The notes under the pieces: generated by a model
Database searches by the model: none
What the model was told of the DNA's origin: nothing
The model's input: only the letters and a program-made list of their open reading frames with translations
Shown here: piece by piece, positions 38,201-48,859 of the stretch
How the letters are laid out: every line of letters begins with the position of its first letter
Numbering within the stretch: position 1 is the stretch's first letter
DNA from: Halichoerus grypus
Taxonomy: Eukaryota > Chordata > Mammalia > Carnivora > Phocidae
Assembly: GCF_964656455.1 (NCBI RefSeq)
Contig: NC_135713.1
Coordinates: 191,326,187 to 191,390,186, forward strand
Reading direction: 5' to 3'
Length of the DNA: 64,000 bases
Program-made: the position numbers and the translations under genes

Positions 38201-41200
38201 CTGGCAAGAAAAAAACATTAGGAGAAACTAAGAAGACAAGCTGGCCCCAAAGGGCCTATTTCCTGAACTTATGATGGGACAGCCAACATTTCTGGTATGA
38301 GGTCCACATGCTCCATTCAATCACGCTCTATATAGCTAAGCGTCTCCTGAACAAGTTCAAACTCACAGGGAACCAAGCCTGTCCCCGTCAACAGCAATTG
38401 CCTTTGGCACAGCCCCCAAATTCCAGATTTCTTCTGTGTTGGTTGGGGATTCAGTCTCACTTTCAATTATGTGGTCACTGGAATATTAAAAAAAAAAAAT
38501 TTTTTTTTTTTTTTCCAAATGAAACTGCTCCAAATTTGGGAATCCTTCATCCAAAAACATCTATATCCTAGTTCTGGTTTTGCCACTAAATCTATGCATG
38601 CCTCTGATCACACATTCATCTCCTACTGTCACAGTTTCTTTATCAACTGGGAAAAGAATATAAAGATGGATTATACATAGGATACTATACTGGACAGAAA
38701 GGTATTATACAAAAATAAAGAATCACAGCTATATCTTAGCTTCTGAAAATACAATATAAATGGTCCATTAAGGCATTTCTTTTACACCGAAGTCTTCAGG
38801 AACGTACGGATGATGTGTTGAAAAATATTAAGTCTCATATCAACTGTCCCAACATCACTCCTCACACCCATGAAGGGCCACAGATCAGATCCATTTTAGA
38901 AGGGAAAAAGTACACTATACGGGGAGATTGGCAACTTCTCAAAGCGCACTGTACACCAGCAAGCACTTCGGACTCAGGCCTCAGGGAATGGTCCCAAGAC
39001 TCCGAAAAGGATATTCTTCTTCATCTGTCACATCAGCATACTGGGCCAGGAGGGCGGCTTTTCTCTGCTTCTCCTCTTCGGACACCATCCTGGGCTTCAC
39101 CACAATCTGTGCCTGCTTCTCAATTAGGGTGGTAATGGCCTGTACCTCATCTGGGAGGGGGAAGGGAAGGGAAGGGAAGGGAGGGACAACAAGGCTGTAT
39201 GTGAAAAAACAAGCTCACCAAACCACTAGTCCACCCAGATAGTGCTTGCGGGAAAGACAGTGGCATCTGCTGACTCTTTAGGGCCCTGGGCTTCAAAGGA
39301 GGTGCCTCGGGGGCCAATGAGAAAGGCAAGGAAAGGCCATGCGGGCTAGGCTTTAGGTCTTGTATCCATCTTCGATCAGAGCAGCCCTGCTTTTTTTTTT
39401 TTTTTTTTAAAGATTTTACTTATTTGATAGAGAGAGAGTGAGAGTAGGAACACAAGCAGGGGGAGTGGGAGAGGGAGAAGCAGGCTTCCTGCTGAGCAGG
39501 GAGCCCGATGTGGGACTCAATCCCAGGACCCTGGGATCATGACCTGAGCCGAAGGCAGACGCTAAACGACTGAGCCACCCAGGCGCCCAGAGCAGTCCTG
39601 CTTTTACTTGTTTTATAAATTGAAGTTCTGCTGCTTAAAAAAAAAAAAAAAAAAAGGTTGAAAAGCACTGCATTAGAATCATAGAAAATTCAGCTTCAAG
39701 CATGCAACTTTTTCCCCTCTTAACCCAGAAACCTAAGAAGGAATCTAGAATCAACTTATGCTGGTCTCTTTTTTTTTTATTTTTTTTAAAGATTTTTATT
39801 TATTTATTTGACAGAGAGAGACACAGCGAGAGAGGGAACACAAGCAGGGGGAGTGGGAGAGGGAGAAGCAGGCTTCCCGCCGAGCAGGGAGCCCGATGCG
39901 GGGCTCGATCCCAGGACCCTGGGATCATGACCTGAGCCGAAGGCAGACGCTTAACGACTGAGCCACCCAGGCGCCCCTATGCTGGTCTCTTTTGTAGTGA
40001 TGATTATGCCCGGTGAAATTCATAGATTATTTTAAAATAAAATCAACTATTGGGGCACCTGGATGGCTCAGTTGGTTGAGTATCTGCCTTCGGCTTGGCT
40101 CATGATCCCAGGGTCCTGGGATTGAGCCCCACATTGGGCTCCCTTCTCATCGGGAAGCCTGCTTCGCCCTCTCCCACTCCCTCTGCTTGTATTCCTCTCT
40201 CACTGCCTCTCTGTCAAATAAATAAATAAAATCTTTAAAATCAAATCTTTAAAATCAAATAAAATCTTTAAAATCAAATCAACTATTAAGTTAACCATTC
40301 TCAAAGAAAGGAGGCAACGGTGCCCAGTAGTGGTTTTTACTCCTGGATCCACATTAGAATCATCTGGGAGCTTTAAAAAAAAAAACAAAAAACAGGGATG
40401 CCTGGGTGGCTCAGTTGGTTAAGCCTCTGCCTTTGGCTCGGGTCATGATCCCAGGGTCCTGGAATCAGGCCCCATCTCGGGTTCCCTGTTCAGTGGGGAG
40501 CCTGCTTCTCCCTCTGCCCCACCCCCCGCTTATGCTCTCTCTCTCCCTGTCTCCCTCTCTAATAAATAAATATATACCTTTAAAAAACAAACAAACAATA
40601 CATGGGCCCCACCCCAAAGATATTTCTATAACTGGTCCACAGTATGGCCCGGGCACTGGCATCTTTTAAACTGTATCAGGTAGTTCTAATGGACAGCCAA
40701 GACTGAGAACTAATGTGTAGACAGTTTAGAATTGCTTCAAGTCTGGCTTTTACAATTTGAGTTTTCTGCAGTTAATCTGTCATTCTAATGGCTGTATTAA
40801 TCCACTTCTCTTTCATTTTAAGGGGTGACAAAGTTAGCTGAATAAAGCAAAATATCAATCACAATTGTTATGAAATGAAAATACGGAAAAGAAAGGGTGG
40901 GGGGAGGGCGCCTGGGTGGCTCAGTCATTAAGCGTCTGCCTTCGGCTCAGGTCATGATCCCAGGGTCCTGGGATCAAGTCCCACATCAGGCTCTCTGCTC
41001 GGCGGGAAGCCTGCTCTCCCTCTCCCACTCCTGCTGCTTGTGTTCCCTCTCTCGCTGTCTCTCTGTCATATAAATAAATAAAATCTTAAAAAAAAAAAAG
41101 AAGCGGGGGGGGGGGGATAGTTGGCCCCAATCCCTGCCATGAAAATCTACGAGGGGCAGTGGAAAGAGGATGAAAAGAAAAGTGAAAGCCAGAATGAAGA

Positions 41201-44200
41201 TGACTGTGGTCAGAGGAGGTGGAAAACTGGAGAAGGGGAAAAGGAAACCAACGTTCAGTTAAAAACTTCATGGAAGCTGCTGGGTGTTTACCAGTTTAAA
41301 TTATCTTAAGCAAAATGAGTAGAAAACGGAGAAAACTCAAAATTCTCTCGCTAACAGCTGTACAGGAAAGGTTGCTGGAAAAGGCACTGGAGGTTAGACA
41401 GACAAACTCCCAACTCTACCTTCTTTTTTCACATTGGTGACGACATTTTGACTTTCCGACCATCGTTCCACAATCTCCTTGCAGATGTTTAGAAGAGAAT
41501 CTTCTTCCTAGTTGGAAAAGTAGACCAATTAATTTCCTGAGAGCCCTCAGCCTGCACAAAGCCCAGGCACAGGGCACAGCTCTCCCTCTGGTGATGAGGA
41601 GTCACGGGGAAGGTTTGGGAGCCACATGTTTCTCTTCTGAGTCTCAGAATCCACACCTGCTGGATTAAGAGCACCCACTCCGTCCTGCCAAGCGCCAAGG
41701 GAAAGGATTCACAATAACTTAGGACAGTCTTCCTCATGGTTTTGGAGCAAAAACCTGTTGCCCGAGTTAAAACTCTCCTCTGTGAGATCTTCCTTGGCTG
41801 ATACACTCAACTCAGTATACTCTCCAAGGATTATCAACTTACATGTTGGAACATATCCATGACCTTGCTGAGCCCACCGCTTTAGGTGATAAATGAGTAG
41901 ATGTCTCCTATCCACTCATCCCTCTGTCCATTTTACACAAGCATACATATTCCGCATGCTGACCAATCTTCCTCCTTAGCATGGTATAACAAAAGGATGT
42001 TGGCTTCAGTATCAGACATACTTAAAGTCAAACCCAGATCCATGAACGAGTTTCTTAACTTTCTGAGCTTCACATCTTGTCAGGAATTTAGCGAGGATGA
42101 ATGAGAATGTGTAAAAAACCCCTACCCTGCTTGGCAAAGAAAAAGCACTTCAACAAATACGGGTATTTCCCTCCATCTTCATTACGGCTGCCTACCATCT
42201 TCATGTTCTACCCCTCAAAATGAGCTGTCAGCTCATGTGCCAGGCACTGTTCTCAATACTTCACGTAAGAATTCTTAAAACAATCCCAAGATATAAGCAC
42301 TATTGCTACTCTCAATTTATAGATGAGGAAACCAAGGTACAGAGGTTAAGTAACTTGCCCAAGGTCATACAAGTAAAAAAACAAAAAACACAAATGGACT
42401 AAACAGGATTTGAACCCAAACAGTCTACCTCCAAGCCCAGGTTCTCAACCATTGTATGATACCTTCTCTCAAAGAAAGCAAGGAGAGGCAGAACACAGAC
42501 TTTTTAAAGATTTTATTGTTGTTGTTTTTTTTAAGTAATTTCTATACCCAATGTGGGACTTGAACGCACAACCCTGAGATCAAGAGTGGCATGCTCTACA
42601 GAATGAGCCAGCCAGGTGAACCCCTCTTTTGGATTTCCTTATTTTGTACCCAACAAAGGATTCCATCTTCTACCCTGCATCCTTTAAGCACACACGTCAA
42701 ACATACAGAACTTCTTTAGCCCAGTTTCTGTAGTTCATGGACCGCCCCCCAACAAGAAAAGCAAAAGAAGAAAAGGAAGGAAAAGGAGTAGAGAAGCAAA
42801 AGAGAAAGGGTGCCCTTGGAGGACAAGGTAGTTTATTCTCTTCTCTTCACCCAGACCAAAAGAGTTCATCCATCCATTTGTTCATTTATTCATCCAGATG
42901 GTGCCTGCCATGTTGAAGGCACTAAGATGAGTGGTAAGAGATGAATGAGAAACAGCCCCGGGTCTCATGACACTGACAATTTAGAAGGCTGGTATATAAA
43001 CAGCTGCCATATGGGGCGCCTGGGGGGCTCAGTTGTTAAGCGTCTGCCTTCGGCTCAGGTCACGATCCCAGGCTCCTGGGATCGAGCCCCGCATCGGGCT
43101 CCCTGCTCAGCGGGAAGCCTGCTTCTCCCTCTCCCTCTCCCCCTTCTTGTGTTCCCTCTCTCACTGCTTCTCTCTCTGTCCAATAAATAAATAAAATCTT
43201 TAAAAAAATAAATAAAATAAAATAAACAGCTGCCATAAAATGCAATACCCCAAGTAATGTAATAATCCTACTTAAAATTTAAAACTTACCCCTCCATTCC
43301 ACTCCTGATCTTCTTATAATGTTCCTTTTTTCCTAGCACTTATCATTTTCTGACATACTATATAATTTACTGATTAAGTTTTTCCCTGCTAGAATGTCAC
43401 CCTGTCAGGGCAGGGATTTCTGTTTTGTTCCCTGAGGTACCCCAACCATGTAGAGCAGTGCTTTGCAGAGAGTAACCCTATCAATAAAAACTTGATGAAT
43501 CAATCAATCAATCAATACAAATGCTACTGGAAGGAATAAAAAAAAGGATAATAAAAAGCTTTGATTAACTGTTACCTGCTCCTGACAAGATACATTGTTC
43601 TTGAATCTTAACTCAAATTGTTGCTGACAAATTTCTTAACTCCTAATATTGAATCCTAGCCCAATCTGGTGATTGATCTGGCTATGCCTTTTGTTTTTCC
43701 TGGAAAGGGATTCGGTACAACAGTCAGTGGCTTTTATACAGAGCCTGACCGACAGAAAGTAAGCAGCACTATGAATTAAGTGTTCGATATATACCACATT
43801 CATTGGCCTTGCTGATCTATAAAGTTGTTTCTCAGTGGTTTCATGAACGCTGCCTCACCATATAATTCCTGGCCAATTCTTCCCAAAGTCATTTCTTATA
43901 TAGAAGGGGTTGGGAAAACCAAGAGAAAATTAAGCATAGTGTGTGAATCGGGCAGAGAGAGGGGGAAAGGAGTCTGTCTTCTGTAGTTCATGTAAACAAG
44001 AAGCGGATATAAAGAACCAAATCTGGTTCTAGATAACTTTTCTCTCTTCTGCCAAGAGACTTAATAGTCTAAGCAAATTCATGCCTGCCTTTAGCAGTTC
44101 TAAATAATGACACCATGAAAAGAAGTCAAGGAGCTAGTACCAATGGGTACCCAAGTTATTTCAACTTCTTTTTCATGGAGTCTTTAGAGACTTCCAAGCT

Positions 44201-45438
44201 GGAAATAAAAACTAACTTAAATTGCTTGCCTCACGCTACCCCCGTCCCCCTCCAACAACCTGCAATGTCAGGGTCCAGGAAAAGAATTTACTCCATAGTG
44301 TTCTATCTCCACTGAATTTAGGAGCTGCATCACAAGCTGTGTTAAAGCTTTCCCATTTACAGGTCAATCTCACCAGAGCAGGCTTTGGGACTAAAAGGGG
44401 GACACTGCCAGGAGGACCTGGGACAGCTGCATTAGTATTATATTTCAACCATCTGCCCAAACATTGAACGGTGTTTCCACCAAGTAAATGTAAGCAGAGA
44501 TGAAGGCAGCAGAATGGTCAGGTTGGAAAAGTGGACAACCTGGTGATTTACTACCTAAACACAGATTAAAATACACATTTCTGAACCTGCTTCTAAGCAG
44601 CTGGGTACCAAGTTTATCTCTCTTCTTTAAAACTCTGACCTTATTTGCCACCTCCGCCAGCAAACACCGATGATTACTGCATTTCTAAATACTATAAAAG
44701 ATCAAGCACAATATTTGCTTCAGTTCCGGCTTAGACCTATACCTAGATTTTGACTGCCAACTTACCTTTTTTGGCCTCTTACCTCCAAAATAGGAACCGA
44801 GAGGGTACTTCCTGCAGGCTTTTGTCATGGGACAGCCCTGGGCACTGCCTCCTAAAGAGCACAGACATCCCAGAGCACTTGATTCCCCTCTCTGAACACT
44901 GTCAGTGGATGGGAATGAAATTGGTCGTTATGCGTTTATGATAAAACTCTCATTTAGACATTTCAGCGCCTTCGGAAGAATACTCACCCGCAGGCATCCG
45001 AGAGGGCCGTTTCCCCAGGAATAAGGGATATCCATTCTTCTCTATGCACCTGCAACCTCCTGACTTCCCCAAACCCTGGTTGGTGAGCAATCCCCTTCCC
45101 CCGCGGCCAAGAGCTCAGAATACCCTCTCCCAGGTGAAACCACTAATTGTCTGGGACAGCAGGTATGGGAAAGGGGTTACGAAGTACTGACAGGGGCCGC
45201 CAGGAAGCTAAAGGAACGTGTCCGGGCTTCTCACCAAGAAAGCAGAGAGGATACCCTGCAGAGCGTCCAGCTTCTCTTCTTCCTCCTCCTCCTGCAGGAC
45301 ACCCAGGATGTAGGCACCGTAAACGGCTCGATCCACTCCCAGCGCCTCCAACCGTCCGTCCAGCCACGACCCAAAGCCACTGCCCCCGCCATCGCCTTCT
45401 CCGGAGGCAGCCGCAGCCACTTCGCTGGGCGCCGCCAT
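35109..45438 (-). CDS. CCDC43: CCDC43, coiled-coil domain-containing protein 43, complete
   Basis: Minus-strand exons: 45438-45235, 41507-41420, 39150-39015, 37716-37658, 35296-35109. Lengths 204+88+136+59+188 give 675 nt, 224 residues plus stop, the same length as human CCDC43. Residues about 20-100 ([20 protein letters not shown] through [12 protein letters not shown]) form the conserved PWI-like helical region, with a Glu run (QEEEEEEK). The middle ([20 protein letters not shown]) leads to an acidic segment. Residues about 160-224 are a highly charged Lys/Arg/Glu coiled coil ending RTQRGERKR. Molecular function is not well established; it is widely expressed and has been linked to tumour-cell proliferation. 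Introns 1 and 2 are ordinary GT-AG. Intron 3 has AT-AC ends and intron 4 GT-AG ends, both with U12-type signals. Only this splicing restores the frame and human-like protein. In-frame sequence upstream of the chosen ATG is open but does not resemble the known protein. Confidence 0.97.
35408..35630 (+). repeat. CanSINE
   Basis: AAAAAGTCCT on both flanks; the tail has expanded to AAAT and TTAA repeats. Confidence 0.92.
36103..36196 (+). repeat. Short tRNA-like CanSINE
   Basis: GGGGGTGCCTGGCGGGCTTAG head, GTGTAGAGATTACT end, short A tail. Confidence 0.8.
36220..36446 (-). repeat. CanSINE
   Basis: Body about 36232-36435, flanked by CTCCTCTCTACT and CTCCTCTGTACT. Confidence 0.92.
36543..36745 (-). 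repeat. CanSINE, tail side shortened
   Basis: AAGAAGGTGGATTT and AAGAAGGTAGATTT flank a diverged copy that lacks part of the usual tail. Confidence 0.88.
36746..37215 (+). repeat. Two CanSINEs close together
   Basis: A copy at about 36756-36956 (flanks AAATGCAG) and an older one at about 36976-37196 (flanks close to AGAAGCTTCTCA and AGAATCTTCTCA). The younger inserted beside the older. Confidence 0.88.
37648..37657 (-). promoter_or_regulatory. CCDC43: U12-type 5' splice site of CCDC43 intron 4
   Basis: Minus strand reads GTATCCTTCT directly after exon 4, against the minor-intron consensus RTATCCTTT. Confidence 0.85.
37658..37716 (-). CDS. CCDC43: CCDC43 coding exon 4
   Basis: 59 nt between two minor-type introns. 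First base C completes an Asp codon with GA from exon 3. Encodes [19 protein letters not shown]. Confidence 0.94.
37717..37734 (-). promoter_or_regulatory. CCDC43: U12 branch site and AC acceptor of CCDC43 intron 3
   Basis: Minus strand TTCCTTAAC at 37734-37726 is the consensus U12 branch site; the intron ends TTAC at 37717, about 10 nt after the branch A. Confidence 0.9.
37985..38145. repeat. MER20-like hAT element
   Basis: GTGCTTCTCAAAGTGTGGTT left end, GTGGGGCCCAGCAATCTG middle and AGAACCACTG right end. Confidence 0.8.
39005..39014 (-). promoter_or_regulatory. CCDC43: U12-type AT 5' splice site of CCDC43 intron 3
   Basis: Minus strand reads ATATCCTTTT directly after the exon, a perfect match to the AT-AC class donor consensus. 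Confidence 0.93.
39015..39150 (-). CDS. CCDC43: CCDC43 coding exon 3
   Basis: Acceptor CCCTCCCAG, 136 nt. Encodes [19 protein letters not shown] through QYADVTDEE plus GA. Read-through into the intron would give EYPFRSLG, unlike the human protein. Confidence 0.96.
39157..39184 (+). repeat. (GGGAA)n short tandem repeat
   Basis: Four to five GGGAA units within CCDC43 intron 2, close to the exon 3 acceptor on the other strand, where they read as a pyrimidine tract. Confidence 0.9.
39380..39607 (-). repeat. CanSINE
   Basis: AGAGCAGCCCTGCTTTT and AGAGCAGTCCTGCTTTT flank the element. Confidence 0.93.
39756..39996 (-). repeat. CanSINE with target duplication
   Basis: TATGCTGGTCTCTTTT on both sides of a near-consensus copy. 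Confidence 0.94.
40038..40290 (+). repeat. CanSINE
   Basis: AAATCAACTATT on both flanks; the tail contains repeated AAATCTTTAAAATC units. Confidence 0.9.
40320..40720. repeat. MER5/MER20-like hAT element split by a CanSINE
   Basis: CACATTAGAATCATCTGGGAG on the left and GGGCCCCACCCC plus GACTGAGAACTAATG on the right; a forward CanSINE at about 40396-40595 lies between. Confidence 0.65.
40908..41110 (+). repeat. CanSINE
   Basis: GGGCGCCTGGGTGGCTCAG head; poly-A tail followed by a G-run at 41104-41116. Confidence 0.9.
41420..41507 (-). CDS. CCDC43: CCDC43 coding exon 2
   Basis: Acceptor CAACTAG, donor GTAGAG, 88 nt. Encodes [20 protein letters not shown] and NVVTNVKKE. Confidence 0.96.
42215..42465 (-). 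repeat. MIR
   Basis: Near full length: AGAGGTTAAGTAACTTGCCC, GATTTGAACCCA and GCCAGGCACTGTTCTCA segments. Confidence 0.85.
42508..42622 (-). repeat. Short tRNA-like CanSINE
   Basis: Old short form, reverse: TACCCAATGTGGGACTTGAA and GAGCCAGCCAGGTG. Confidence 0.75.
42845..43240 (+). repeat. CanSINE inserted in an L2-like relic
   Basis: CanSINE about 43012-43222 with TAAACAGCTGCCATA at 42997-43011 and 43223-43237. The left flank (TTCATTTATTCATCCAGATG, GGCACTAAGATGAG) looks like an old L2-type fragment. Confidence 0.8.
43241..45230. other. CCDC43 intron 1, mostly unique
   Basis: Apart from a CAAT tetranucleotide run at about 43497-43516, no repeat or exon recognised; open frames here look random. 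Confidence 0.5.
45235..45438 (-). CDS. CCDC43: CCDC43 coding exon 1 (start)
   Basis: ATG at 45438-45436, 68 codons from MAAPSEV to GILSAFL, donor GTGAGA. The start is chosen by match to the human N terminus and by the TISU motif around it. Confidence 0.96.
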
Positions 45439-45660
45439 CTTGGGGTCAGGGTCCTGCCGGCCTCCAGGGCGCCTACCGCAGTGCCTGACGGGCCGCGCCG
45501 CAGGCCCACTGCGCATGCTCCGAAGGAGAACCCACAGCCCGGCGGATGGGGGCTGGAGCCAATCGACCTGCAGCGGTCGGCCTGGGCATTTTTGCACCTT
45601 CTAAATAGGGCGCCTGTTGGCGTAGGCGCGGTTGCGTCATCGCTCAGGAACGCGGCAGAT
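45340..45660. promoter_or_regulatory. CCDC43: CpG island and promoter of CCDC43
   Basis: CpG-rich block spanning exon 1 and upstream. It carries an NRF1-type GCGCATGC at 45511-45518, about 75 bp upstream of the ATG, and no TATA box. Confidence 0.75.
45431..45442 (-). promoter_or_regulatory. CCDC43: TISU / YY1 element at the CCDC43 start codon
   Basis: Minus strand CAAGATGGCGGC fits SAASATGGCGGC exactly. This motif directs transcription (YY1) and translation start on very short 5' UTRs. Confidence 0.85.
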
Positions 45661-45669
45661 GAGTCTTCC

Positions 45670-45955
45670 TAACAGACTCTTTTTTTTTTTTTGAGAGAGA
45701 GAGAGCACATGAGAGGGGGGAGGGTCAGAGGGAGAAGCAGACTCCCCGCCGAGCAGGGAGCCCGATGCGGGACTCGATCCAGGGACTCCAGGATCATGAC
45801 CTGAGCCGAAGGCAGTCGCTTAACCAACTGAGCCACCCAGGCGCCCACAGACTCTTTTTTTACAGTTGGTTCAGAGAGGTTCGGTAACTTGGCCAAAGTC
45901 ACGCGGTTACTAACTAAACGGGCCTGGAGCTCAACTGCACTTCCCCGCGCCCTGG
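45670..45955 (-). repeat. CanSINE inserted in a MIR
   Basis: Truncated reverse CanSINE about 45681-45846, flanked by ACAGACTCTTTTTTT copies. The right flank (AGAGAGGTTCGGTAACTTGG) is MIR. Confidence 0.85.
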
Positions 45956-46239
45956 CAGGCTAGATACTAAGTCGCCCACTCCCACACAGCTTTCGAGAAG
46001 GAACCGGCTGACTGTCCCGGATACCCACCGTCCCAATCAACTCGCACCACCTTCGCCTTTCCAAGCTCCGCGCGTATCAAAACTCAAGCTCCAGAGAGCC
46101 TTCCCCGGGCCCCCGCAGTCTGGGTTAAGACCGCTCCGATGCGCCGCGGTTGCTTCTCTGCATTCAGCATGCAGTATCGGACAATGTAGGTGCTCAATAA
46201 ATGATCAGGCACCCTCAAGTCATTTTTCACTCATTCATT

Positions 46240-46455
46240 CAACACTTAAACCCATATCTCTGAAGAGCCTTCTTTACTCGTTCCCCGGCACTGTGCTAAG
46301 TAAGAGCTTCTGATGCATTAGTGCTTGTAATCCCCTCAACAAGCCTGTGGCGAGATACTTTTATTGTCCCTGGATTACAGGGAGGGAAACCGAGGCACAG
46401 AGTCCCACAGCTACAGAAGCCTAACCAGAGGCAAGGAGCTCGTGCACAGCTGACT
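46240..46455 (-). repeat. MIR
   Basis: GGAGGGAAACCGAGGCACAGAG and GGCACTGTGCTAAGTAAG segments. Confidence 0.75.
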
Positions 46456-46544
46456 CTGGGAAACACCTGGCTCCGGGCTGAAATGAATTAGCCAAGAAGC
46501 TAGCTAGGTTGGCTCTTCCTGAATTAGAGAGAGGCTGGTAGGTC

Positions 46545-46960
46545 ACGGACCTGACTCCTTCATTCACTAAATATTTGAGTACCTAACAGCATGGCAGAGC
46601 TCCTAGGCACTGAAAATACAAAGATAAGGGCGCCTGGGTGGCTCAGCCGTTTAGCGTCTGCCTTCGGCTCGGGTCATGATCCCAGGGTCCTGGGATCGAG
46701 CCCCACATCGGGTTCCTTGCTCGGCAGGGAAGCTTGCTTCTCCCTCTCCCACTCCCCCTGCTTGTGTTCCCTCTCTTGCTGTCCCTCTCTCTCTGTCAAA
46801 AAATAAATAAAAATCTTTAAGAAAATACAAAGATAAAAATGTCACAAGATCTCTGCCCTCAAAGGGACTTCAGTCTGGTGGGAACAGGCAATATTTAATG
46901 ACAGTATAGTAAGGTAAATGTTTTAATGGAGCTCTGTCCAATGGAGGTTGCCCATTGGGG
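46545..46960 (+). repeat. CanSINE inserted in an L2-like relic
   Basis: CanSINE about 46629-46823; AAAATACAAAGATAA on both sides. The surrounding text (CTAGGCACTGAAAATACAAAG, GGACTTCAGTCTGGTGGG) is old LINE/SINE-like sequence. Confidence 0.85.
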
Positions 46961-47054
46961 CTTGCCAGTTGACAGACTTGGGAGCCATTATGACTCAAGG
47001 GTCATAGTTTGAGGTCAGTGCAGAGCCCCTCAACCAGAAAAGTACCATGAAATT

Positions 47055-47275
47055 TTGTTAGCTTTTCTTTCAGTTTTTATTTTGAAATAATTATGGACTC
47101 GTGGGAAGTTGCAAAAATAGTACACAGAAACCTGGGCACCTTCACCCAGTTTCCTCCAGTGGTAACATCTCTATAACTGTAGTACAACATCAAAATTAGG
47201 AACTCGATATTGGTACTATGCCCAAAGATTTTTGAAGGCCTTAGGAACTTCTCACAAAACTGAGTGAAGGCTCTT
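47055..47275 (+). repeat. L1 3' relic
   Basis: TTTTATTTTGAAATAATTAT and CTTCACCCAGTTTCCTCCAG are typical of old L1M 3' ends. Confidence 0.6.
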
Positions 47276-47303
47276 CAGACCCTGCATTAAAGAAAATACT
47301 TAA

Positions 47304-47502
47304 GGGTGCCTGGGTGGCACGGTGGGTTGGGTGTCGACTCTTGGTTTCAGCTTGGGTCGTGACCTCAGGGTGGTGAGATCCAGCCCCTCATCAGGCTCTG
47401 TGCTGGGCACACAGTCTGCTTGAGTTTCTCTCTCCCTCTCCTTCTGCCCCTCGTGCACATTCTCTCTCTCTCTCTCAAATAAATAAATCTTAAAAAAAAA
47501 TC
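47304..47502 (+). repeat. CanSINE, older subfamily
   Basis: GGTGCCTGGGTGGCACGGTG head, CTCAAATAAATAAATC tail. Confidence 0.85.
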
Positions 47503-47698
47503 CTCATTGGCTATTTTATTACAAAAGTAATCACTTGTGGTTAAAAAATACAACTGGAAAAGTGACAGAAAGCTTACAGAAAAAATCAAAATTACTTTTT
47601 AAACTATAAAAAAATGCTGACACATAATTTTTTAAATACGCAAATTAAACTTGGAGATGAGATACCATGTTTACGTCTCAGATCAAAAAGGCTGATGA

Positions 47699-47895
47699 TG
47701 GGGCGCCTGGGTGGCTTGGGCGTTGGGCGTCTGCCTTCTACTGAGGTCATGATCCCAGCGTCCTGGGATCCAGCCCCGCGTCAGGCTCCCTGCTCAGTGG
47801 GAAGCCTGCTTCTCCCTCTCCCACTCCCCCTGCTTGTGTTCCCTCTTGCTGTCTCTCTCTCTCAAATAAATAAAATCTTTAAAAAAAAAAAAAAA
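47699..47895 (+). repeat. CanSINE
   Basis: GGGGCGCCTGGGTGGCTTGG head; near-consensus body. Confidence 0.9.
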
Positions 47896-48445
47896 GGTGG
47901 ATAATATGCTGTGTTGATCTGTGATTGGGTGGCAGGCACTGGAAAATGCTGGAGCAGGAAGTAGATCAGTACAATCTCATTGGATGGCAATTTGAAAAGA
48001 CCCAGCATTTCTACTTCTGGGAATTTATTATAGTACATACATGTGTGCAGAATGACCTATTTATAAGGATATTCATTACAGTGATGCTTATTGTAGTGAA
48101 AGGACAGAAATAGTCTCCATCCTGTCAATGGGAGACAGGCTCAAAAAAGCCACAAAAAGAAGTATGGACAGCTATAAAAATGGAGGAAGCACTTTATGTA
48201 CTGACAGGTAACAAAACTCAAGATACATTGTTAAAGAAAAAAGTGAGGCTCAGAACAGTATGTAATGTTTGCTACCAATTATGTTTGAAAAGAAGGTGGG
48301 TAGGGGGAATACATATACATATGTGTCCTTGCATGTGCATAAAATATCTCTGGAAAGATACACAAGGGGTAGGAGAATGGTTGTCACTGAGGAGGAGAAC
48401 TCAAGGAGACTAGTTTCAAGACATCTTGTTTTAAAATTATGAGCG

Positions 48446-48810
48446 GGGCGCCTGGGTGACTCAGTCAGTTAGGCATCTGACTTTTTTTTAAGATTTTATT
48501 TATTTGTCAGAGAGAAGCAGGGGGAGCGGCAGGCAGAAGGAGAAGCAGGCTCCCCACTGAGCAAGGAGCCCAATGTGAGACTCGATCCCAGAACCCTGTG
48601 ATCATGACTGGAGCTGAAGGCAGACACCCAACCGACTGAGCCACCCAGGCATCCCTAGGCATCCAGCTCTTGATTTGGCTCAGGTCAAGATCTCGGGGTC
48701 CTGGGATTGAGCCCCGCATCAGGGTCCACATTCAGTGGGGAGTCTGTTTCTCCCTCTGCCCCACCCCCCACTCATGCTCTCTCTCTCTCAAATAAAATCT
48801 TTAAAAAAAA
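48446..48810 (+). repeat. CanSINE interrupted by a second CanSINE
   Basis: Forward copy in two pieces (48446-48482 and about 48654-48810) with a reverse copy between them. TAGGCATC is repeated at the break (about 48470 and 48656), as expected of a target duplication. Confidence 0.88.
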
Positions 48811-48859
48811 TAAAATTGTGAGATATTTATTTACCCTGCATCTTTTTTTTTTTCTTTTC

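Noticed and set aside
38490..38515. A-run followed by T-run as an origin or terminator
   Set aside because: A simple A/T homopolymer junction in an intron; no other supporting signal.
37717..39014. CCDC43 as a pseudogene with both splice sites of one intron destroyed
   Set aside because: The ends and branch site match the U12 AT-AC class, and this splicing restores frame and a 224-residue protein of normal length.
45439..45597. N-terminal extension of CCDC43 from an upstream in-frame Met at 45597
   Set aside because: The extension does not match the known protein; the TISU motif and human N terminus fix the start at 45438.
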